Part shown: positions 6,776 to 11,868 of the stretch, one piece after another
How the letters are laid out: every line of letters begins with the position of its first letter
Numbering within the stretch: the stretch's first letter is position 1
Assembly (NCBI GenBank): GCA_964593555.1
Contig: CAZQIC010000137.1
Coordinates: forward strand, 1 to 11,868
Length of the DNA: 11,868 bases
DNA from: CAZQIC01 sp964593555
GTDB taxonomy: Bacteria; Bacteroidota; Bacteroidia; JAFLBG01
Direction: 5' to 3'
Notes under the pieces: model-generated
The model's input: only the letters and a program-made list of their open reading frames with translations
Databases searched by the model: none
What the model was told of the DNA's origin: nothing
Made by a program: the position numbers and the translations under genes

Positions 6776-7822
6776 ATGCTCGAAGATAAATCAGGTCGTA
6801 CAGAATTAAGCGAATTAGGAGAGTTTGGTCTTATAAAACACCTTACCGAAAACATCGTATTAAAAAACGAATCAAGTGTAAAGGGTGTTGGTGATGATGC
6901 TGCAGTAATTGATCATAACTCAAAACAAATTGTAGTAACTACGGATCTTTTATTGGAAGGTATTCATTTTGATCTGGCTTATGTTCCATTGCAGCACTTG
7001 GGCTACAAAGCTGTTGTGGTTAATTTATCTGATGTGTATGCAATGAATGCAATACCAAAACAAATAACTGTTTCCATTGGTACATCAAACCGATTTTCTG
7101 TTGAAGCCGTTGAAGAATTATACAAAGGAATATATATCGCGTGCGAAAAATACAATGTGGACCTCGTTGGCGGTGATACAAGTACTTCTGTTTCCGGCTT
7201 GGTAATTAGTGTTACCGCAATTGGTGAAGCCGAAAAAGAAAATATTGTTTACCGTTCAGGAGCAAAGGACAGTGATTTGATTTGTGTAACCGGAGATCTG
7301 GGTGGAGCATACATGGGATTGCAATTATTAGAAAGGGAAAAACAAATTTTTAAGGAGAATCCGAAAATACAGCCAGACCTCGCCGGCAACGATTATATTT
7401 TAGAGCGGCAATTAAAACCAGAAGCCAGAAAAGATATTCCTACACTTTTAAAAGCACTTAACGTACTTCCAACATCAATGATAGATGTTTCTGACGGGCT
7501 TGCATCTGAACTCTTACACATTTGTACTCAATCAGATGTTGGTTGCACAATTTATGAAGATAAAATTCCGATTGATCCAACTACATATACTAAAGCGCGG
7601 GAATTTAATTTAGATCCTACGGTTTGTGCAATGAGCGGGGGTGAAGATTATGAATTACTTTTCACTATTGATCTAAAGGACTACGATAAAGTAAAAGCCA
7701 ATCCTGATATAACTGTGATCGGGCATATTACAAGTAAAAGTGCAGGATATAATCTCGTAACAAAAAGCGGTACACAGCATCCGATCTCTGCTCAGGGTTG
7801 GGACGCGTTTTTGAAAAAATAG
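6776..7822 (+). CDS. thiL: Thiamine-monophosphate kinase
   Basis: The 348-residue cytoplasmic enzyme phosphorylates thiamine monophosphate with ATP to give thiamine pyrophosphate, the last step of cofactor synthesis. It belongs to the AIR synthase-like ATP-grasp-unrelated fold shared with PurM, HypE and SelD. Visible motifs: LSELGEFGLIKHL at 11-23, the metal-binding GVGDDAAV (37-44), VTTDLLLEGIHF (54-65), the LGYKAVVVNLSDVYAM helix (75-90), LVGGDTS (130-136), VTGDLGGAYMGL (171-182), IDVSDGLASEL (236-246) and SGGEDYELLF (287-296). The length is normal and all motifs are intact. The start at ATG 6776 gives the MLEDK...RTELSELGEF N-terminus typical of Bacteroidota ThiL. No other thiamine genes are nearby. 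The cysteine desulfurase upstream could supply sulfur to thiamine synthesis, but it is divergent and the link is speculative. Confidence 0.95.
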   Translation: MLEDKSGRTELSELGEFGLIKHLTENIVLKNESSVKGVGDDAAVIDHNSKQIVVTTDLLLEGIHFDLAYVPLQHLGYKAVVVNLSDVYAMNAIPKQITVSIGTSNRFSVEAVEELYKGIYIACEKYNVDLVGGDTSTSVSGLVISVTAIGEAEKENIVYRSGAKDSDLICVTGDLGGAYMGLQLLEREKQIFKENPKIQPDLAGNDYILERQLKPEARKDIPTLLKALNVLPTSMIDVSDGLASELLHICTQSDVGCTIYEDKIPIDPTTYTKAREFNLDPTVCAMSGGEDYELLFTIDLKDYDKVKANPDITVIGHITSKSAGYNLVTKSGTQHPISAQGWDAFLKK

Positions 7823-8000
7823 TGTGCCCTCATTCAAAGACTCCCTTAAATCTGACTTGTAATATTATTAAAATTATTATTAACTGTTCCTGCCATTTAG
7901 ACCATTAGTGGTTTAGTTGATCAAATCATACCGTTCATTACTTTGTCGTAGATATAATTTTTTTGTAGAGGTAATTTGTCATTAACTAATAACAAATACT

Positions 8001-9767
8001 ATGAGACCAGCTATACTACTAACAGCAATGATTGGATTTGTTGCTTCGTCACAGGCGCAGTATGCAAACTTGGATATAAATAATATAAGAGCGAGGATTA
8101 ATGCTGATGGCACTTTGTTCAATGACTATGGATGGTTAAATGGATCATCCTATCAAATGGGTTTTGAAGCTCCCAAAAATAGTGGGAAGCATCCTGTGTT
8201 TGCCGGAAGTATGTGGATTGGAGGGGTTGATGGAGGAGGGAACTTAAGGCTATCAGGTCAAACGTACAAACAATCTGGTTCTGATTTTTGGCCTGGCCCT
8301 TTAGATACAATGAATCTTGCGATCGACTCTCTTACTTCTCTTTCTTGGAATAAAGTTTGGAAAATAAACAGGTCGACCATTGATAGTTGTAAGGCGGGAA
8401 GTTTTGGATCATCCCTGCCGCAAAATATTTTAACATGGCCGGGAAGCGGTACGTCTAATAACAATGCAAAGTCTCTTGCTCCATATAATGATAAAAATAG
8501 CAATGGAGTTTACGAACCTTTAAGCGGTGAGTGCCCTTGTATTAAAGGTGATCAAGCAGTGTATTTTATTTTCAATGACGTTAAAAATCATACTGAATCT
8601 GGTGGAACAGCTATAGGATTGGAAATTCATGGAATGGCCTATGCTTTTGATATGCCATTTAATATGCCGATCAATAATTCCATATTTGTGAATTATCAAA
8701 TAATTAATCGCTCAGCTATAACATTAGATAGTGTTTATCTTGGCAATTGGACAGGTTTTGATATTGGGGGTGCTGTGGATGATTATGTTGGATCCGATGT
8801 TATGCGTGGAGCTTACTTTGGATATAATGGAGATAGTAGCGATGGGGATTTCCAAGGGGCTTTGGGGTACCATGATACGCTTGGTGCAGCTGCGGTTGTA
8901 TTTCTTCAGGGGCCTTATGCCGACATTGGCGGCACTTCTGATGTTCCTAATAGTGTGCTTAATTCCGCTTCGGCGAGTGGCATAGGTTATGGCGATGGTA
9001 TTGCAGGAAACGAAAGATCGGGAATGAGCAAGTTTGTATACTATAAAAATAATTTTTCTGTAACGGGAAATCCAAGTGTTCCGGGAAATTATTATAATTA
9101 TTTGTCCGGATTATGGAAAGATAACACTCCTTTTACATATGATGATAATGGATATGGCGGAAATCAGTCTACCTCTTTTATGTTTCCTGGTGCCTCGGAT
9201 CAACTTGGATACGGAACCGACGGAAATATACTTGCGGGAAACTGGTCAGAGATGAACGCAAATAATGGATTGCCCGCAATACCGGGTGACAGAACGGCAA
9301 TGGGGTCAAGTGGGCCATTTAGACTAGAGCCTGGTGCGGTTAATTGCATAAGTTATGCTTACGTATTTGCACAAGGTCCTGCGGGTGGCACCAATTTACA
9401 AAGCGTTGCAGTTCTGCAATCCGCAATAGATACTGTTAAAGAGTTTTTTACTACAAAAGGACTTGGCGATTGTGGATGTAATTCATCTTCGGGACCCACT
9501 TCGGTAAATAAAATAAATAAACTTAAAAAGGACATGGTGTTAATGTATCCTAATCCTGTGCGCGACAGGTTGTATGTTAAGTTAAATGAACTGGAAGGAA
9601 AAAACATACATGTTCAATTGATCGATATAGCAGGAAAAGTACTTAAGCAAGATATAGTTGAAAATCAGTTATTGGTGATTGATATAAAAGATCTTGCACC
9701 GGGAATGTATTTGTTGAACTTAAATGATGGCGGGGAGACTTATAATTATAGATTTATCAAAAACTAA
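8001..9767 (+). CDS. T9SS-exported surface protein with type A sorting domain
   Basis: The 588-residue secreted protein has a signal peptide at 1-19 (cleavage near SSQA/QY), so it crosses the inner membrane by Sec. The C-terminal type IX sorting domain spans about 511-588: it has the YPNPV start (516-520), VQLIDIAGKVLKQ, LAPGMYLLNL (565-574) and a basic end, YRFIKN. It should be passed through the outer membrane and anchored or released at the surface. The N-terminal part is a recognisable Bacteroidota architecture: INNIRARINADGTLFNDYG (26-44), KHPVFAGSMWIGGVD (63-77) and YKQSGSDFWPGPLDT (89-103), then a Ca2+-binding-like DKNSNGVYEP loop (164-173) and GDQAVYFIFND (183-193). The middle is rich in Gly, Asn and Tyr, like a beta-sandwich. 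No catalytic motif is seen and the function is unknown. It is 178 bp downstream of thiL, and a strong terminator follows. Confidence 0.88.
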   Translation: MRPAILLTAMIGFVASSQAQYANLDINNIRARINADGTLFNDYGWLNGSSYQMGFEAPKNSGKHPVFAGSMWIGGVDGGGNLRLSGQTYKQSGSDFWPGPLDTMNLAIDSLTSLSWNKVWKINRSTIDSCKAGSFGSSLPQNILTWPGSGTSNNNAKSLAPYNDKNSNGVYEPLSGECPCIKGDQAVYFIFNDVKNHTESGGTAIGLEIHGMAYAFDMPFNMPINNSIFVNYQIINRSAITLDSVYLGNWTGFDIGGAVDDYVGSDVMRGAYFGYNGDSSDGDFQGALGYHDTLGAAAVVFLQGPYADIGGTSDVPNSVLNSASASGIGYGDGIAGNERSGMSKFVYYKNNFSVTGNPSVPGNYYNYLSGLWKDNTPFTYDDNGYGGNQSTSFMFPGASDQLGYGTDGNILAGNWSEMNANNGLPAIPGDRTAMGSSGPFRLEPGAVNCISYAYVFAQGPAGGTNLQSVAVLQSAIDTVKEFFTTKGLGDCGCNSSSGPTSVNKINKLKKDMVLMYPNPVRDRLYVKLNELEGKNIHVQLIDIAGKVLKQDIVENQLLVIDIKDLAPGMYLLNLNDGGETYNYRFIKN

Positions 9768-9788
9768 TTTTAATTGGATGAAAATTTT

Positions 9789-9821
9789 AATGACCTGAGA
9801 ATAAACTCAGGTCATTTTTTT
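9789..9821 (+). terminator. Rho-independent terminator
   Basis: TGACCTGAG (9791-9799) and CTCAGGTCA (9806-9814) form a perfect 9-bp stem with loop AATAAA, extended by A:T pairs, and are followed by seven Ts (9815-9821). It starts 22 bp after the surface-protein stop. The convergent gene ends at 9821, inside the T run. On the minus strand the stem is followed by a weaker TTAAAATTTT, so it may act in both directions. Confidence 0.9.
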
Positions 9822-11371
9822 CAGGTATTGTTTAATTTATTTTTAATTATTAGTACAAATGATTTTTTTCTGATTTTACTTTCCACCCACGAAATAAAAT
9901 CAAAATATTCAAAAACAGTTTTTTCGAAGCGATCATCCTGCAAGGGAGCTATTTTTTCATAAAGCTCCTTGTAGTTTTTCATATTGTATATTCCGGCTGA
10001 TGTTTTTAATGCGGCACTAAAAAAATTTAAAAACGCCTCTTCAAATTTATAAACCCTGTTTCTCGATTTTAAATAACGCTCTGTTGATTTTAATGCGTAA
10101 GGTATCAGATCCGTGTTTTTTAATTCAATGTGTACAATGAGGTCAAGTATTTTGGCGAAACAATAAATGTCTTGTGTTTCTTCAATCTGTATATCGTTTA
10201 ATAGTTTGTTCAGCCATTTAAGTGCCAGGGAATGTTTGTCATCACCAAAGCAAACAGCGGCCATATTAAAATAAAAATCTGCCTTTCGCAGTTTCGTAAG
10301 ATTCGCGGAAAATTCTTCAAGGCCATTATTAATGGCAGGGATCAATTCAACGGCACTAGAAAATTCTCCCATCGCTTTGTACAAAGCAAGCTCAATGCTG
10401 TACGAGGTTGAAAATAATTTTACTGCAAGGTCCTGATTTTTTTGTGCATGAAGGAGTATAGGAATTTCCCGAAGTTTTTTTAGATACAAAAAAGCCTGGT
10501 CATGTTGTTTTAATTGGTTGGCAATGTATATGGCATTACTCAATATGGAAAAATAAATGTTTGGCTTTTCCCGGAAAACCCGCGGATGTTTTTCTACAAG
10601 TTCAATATTTTTTATCAGGTTTTGATAACAATTTAAATAGTCATCTATGCCAAAGTAATAGGCGCTGTAAATATGGTAGTATAAAAATTTTGTTTCTAAT
10701 GAAAGTGCCTTGCTTTCACTTTTTAATAAAACATTGTCAATCGCATTTTTAAATTGTATCAGTTCAGTTTCATTGCGCACCTTCCCTTGCTTGTTTAGAA
10801 AAAGAAAAAATCGACTCTTTATATTCCAGAACTCGTTAAAATTTTTCATTATTTCTGCAATCGAAATATCTTCTTCTAAAATTGATGTAATAGAATAGTC
10901 GCTTTCACCGGCATAATTTTTTGTCTCCATTATTTTTTTCTCCCAGGAGGATACATCGCTTAGTACAGAATATTTTTCGTGTTTGACAGCTGTTTTTTTT
11001 ATACTTCTTAATAATTGTTGGCACTGTTTGTATAAAGTTCTGTCGTATAAAATTTCAGCGTAATGAAGTTCTCTTTTTAATATGGCATCAATTGAACTGT
11101 CGGCATGAAAGGCATGGAGGCTTTTTAATATCACTTTATAAAGCCGGGCTGTTGCAATGGAATATTTTTTTAAAAAAGATTCGCCTTTAAAAAATTCAAA
11201 TACGTTTTTACTTTCGTATGCTGGTTGTTTTTCCAAAAATTCAAACAGCCGTATATAGTTGTTTTCTTCGGAGGAAGTATGCCTTGAAGCATAAAGTTTA
11301 AAGAACCTTTTTTCGGATTTCGAAAGCGATTTTATTAAAATAAATAAAGTGTCCGATTTTTTGTTTGACAT
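9821..11371 (-). CDS. Conserved Bacteroidota helical protein of unknown function
   Basis: The 516-residue soluble protein has no signal peptide or transmembrane segment. Its N-terminal signature, LFILIKSLSKSEKRFFKLYA (9-28), is the mark of a family I have seen as hypothetical proteins in Bacteroidota. The rest appears almost wholly alpha-helical, with alternating Leu, Tyr, Phe and Lys/Glu and repeated pairs of helices suggestive of degenerate TPR-like repeats (for example AFLYLKKLREIPIL and SLALKWLNKLLNDIQ). No catalytic motif is present, so a scaffold or protein-binding role is the most that can be inferred. It is monocistronic, convergent with the surface-protein gene and divergent, across a 370-bp gap, from a secreted-protein gene. 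I found no clear TAnnTTTG box upstream. Confidence 0.7.
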   Translation of the reverse strand: MSNKKSDTLFILIKSLSKSEKRFFKLYASRHTSSEENNYIRLFEFLEKQPAYESKNVFEFFKGESFLKKYSIATARLYKVILKSLHAFHADSSIDAILKRELHYAEILYDRTLYKQCQQLLRSIKKTAVKHEKYSVLSDVSSWEKKIMETKNYAGESDYSITSILEEDISIAEIMKNFNEFWNIKSRFFLFLNKQGKVRNETELIQFKNAIDNVLLKSESKALSLETKFLYYHIYSAYYFGIDDYLNCYQNLIKNIELVEKHPRVFREKPNIYFSILSNAIYIANQLKQHDQAFLYLKKLREIPILLHAQKNQDLAVKLFSTSYSIELALYKAMGEFSSAVELIPAINNGLEEFSANLTKLRKADFYFNMAAVCFGDDKHSLALKWLNKLLNDIQIEETQDIYCFAKILDLIVHIELKNTDLIPYALKSTERYLKSRNRVYKFEEAFLNFFSAALKTSAGIYNMKNYKELYEKIAPLQDDRFEKTVFEYFDFISWVESKIRKKSFVLIIKNKLNNT

Positions 11372-11429
11372 GTATATTTTTATTCCTTTATACTATCAGT
11401 TAAGTATTAAATATAATAATTATTGTTAA

Positions 11430-11481
11430 TTAGATATGTATAAAAATTTGAAATTTAAATGAACGGTTAGATATGTATAAA
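11430..11481 (+). repeat. Pair of 15-bp direct repeats, possible operator
   Basis: TTAGATATGTATAAA occurs at 11430-11444 and, without mismatch, at 11467-11481. The pair sits between two divergent genes, where a regulator could bind. In such AT-rich DNA, part of the match could be chance. Confidence 0.4.
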
Positions 11482-11586
11482 TAGTAATAGCGTATCAGCC
11501 TAAATTTGCCATAAAATTGAATTAAAAAAATGGATAGAAGAGTATAAAAATGAAGATTATTAAAGTAATGGGTATATAATTACAGT

Positions 11587-11594
11587 TATTTTTG
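11587..11594 (+). promoter_or_regulatory. Promoter -7 box (TATTTTTG) of the truncated secreted-protein gene
   Basis: An exact TAnnTTTG match, identical to the box upstream of the DUF502 gene. It predicts transcription from about 11600 and a leader of about 140 nt. The -33 element is unclear. Confidence 0.45.
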
Positions 11595-11600
11595 AGTTAA

Positions 11601-11741
11601 ACAATTACCACGGTTAACATTTATCAGTCGGAAAAATTTAGAACCCCGTTACTATGAAATAGCCATAATCCTAAGCGGCATACAAACCGAAAATGAATAT
11701 GGCGTATTCCATGTGGCAATAAAAAACAAAAATATATACAC
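11601..11741 (+). promoter_or_regulatory. 5' leader related to that of the DUF502 gene
   Basis: CTAT/ATAG (11652-11655 with 11659-11662) closes a GAA loop, matching the GGAA-loop hairpin at 4685-4700. GCGGCATACAA (11675-11685) and the block at 11690-11710 recur in the other leader. GGCATAC (11677-11683) can pair with GTATTCC (11704-11710) with one mismatch. A 7-codon reading frame, MAYSMWQ, runs from 11699 to 11722. Confidence 0.4.
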
Positions 11742-11868
11742 ATGAAAAACAAAAACATAATCGCTTCGCTTATGTTGGCAACAACATTTGTATCTCTGTC
11801 TGCTTTTGCGAGGGAGAGCGTTGATGTGCACAGTGGGAAAACAAGTAACCAGGCAAATATCGCGGCTA
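11742..11868 (+). CDS. N-terminus of a secreted protein, cut by the window edge
   Basis: Forty-two codons are visible, open to the end of the window. The start ATG at 11742 is the first after an in-frame stop at 11694-11696. The sequence is a classic Sec signal peptide: MKNKN, then the hydrophobic core IIASLMLATTFVSLS, then the cleavage site AFA/RES near residue 23. Only about 19 mature residues are present (ESVDVHSGKTSNQANIAA), with no recognisable domain. It is exported to the periplasm, outer membrane or surface; the function cannot be judged. It follows the long leader described above. Confidence 0.75.
   Translation, partial: MKNKNIIASLMLATTFVSLSAFARESVDVHSGKTSNQANIAA

Larger units (their letters stand above)
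11372..11741. other. Divergent intergenic region with direct repeat and long leader
   Basis: This 370-bp stretch holds no credible gene. From left to right it has the upstream region of the minus-strand helical-protein gene, two exact 15-bp copies of TTAGATATGTATAAA (11430-11444 and 11467-11481, start-to-start distance 37 bp), a TATTTTTG promoter box at 11587-11594 and a leader of about 140 nt for the downstream secreted-protein gene. Confidence 0.6.

Noticed and set aside
7889..7917. Small hairpin ACCA/TTAG/TGGT between thiL and the surface-protein gene
   Set aside because: It is short, has no T run, and occurs at a level expected by chance; not called a terminator.
9774..9962. 62-codon plus-strand open frame after the surface-protein gene
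   Set aside because: It runs through the terminator hairpin and into the antisense of the helical-protein gene.
1..11868. CRISPR arrays, tRNA or rRNA genes, transposases, phage genes, toxin-antitoxin or defence operons
   Set aside because: I looked on both strands for regularly spaced repeats, cloverleaf-like segments and such genes and saw none.

Overview
The window comes from a member of the Bacteroidota. The DNA is AT-rich. A gene ends in a type IX secretion (T9SS) type A sorting domain. The sensor kinase and response regulator resemble RprX/RprY. The thiL N-terminus is of the Bacteroidota type. Six intergenic regions carry an exact TAnnTTTG box, the -7 promoter element of this phylum, and a GC-rich palindromic repeat of a Bacteroidota-like kind is present. 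Nothing here resolves the class; an environmental or uncultured lineage is possible.

Layout from left to right: 1-359 has no convincing gene. A class I SAM-dependent methyltransferase (360-1241, -) is divergent from a secreted, probably outer-membrane, beta-barrel protein (1365-2234, +). The latter converges, 5 bp apart, on a two-component operon (kinase 2960-4570, then regulator 2240-2941, both -). Divergent from the kinase, after a long structured leader, is a DUF502 inner-membrane protein (4802-5374, +). Its stop codon overlaps that of a convergent cysteine desulfurase (5371-6516, -, GTG start). A palindromic repeat (6559-6686) separates this from thiL (6776-7822, +). Next come a large T9SS-exported surface protein (8001-9767, +), a strong terminator, and a convergent Bacteroidota-specific helical protein of unknown function (9821-11371, -). 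A 370-bp divergent intergenic region then leads to the signal peptide of a gene cut by the window edge (11742-11868, +).

Apart from the kinase-regulator operon and the possible thiL to surface-protein read-through, almost every gene is its own transcription unit and strands alternate. The genes cover unrelated tasks: RNA modification, envelope sensing, sulfur and thiamine cofactor supply, and surface export. I see no defence, mobile or biosynthetic cluster and no complete new system.

The most unusual signals are non-coding. The leaders of the DUF502 gene and of the truncated secreted gene, about 7 kb apart, share sequence blocks and a small hairpin with one compensatory base-pair change, which suggests a family of structured cis-regulatory leaders. 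In addition, the methyltransferase and cysteine desulfurase each have the same TATCTTTG box exactly 4 nt before the start codon, which predicts leaderless or near-leaderless mRNAs.
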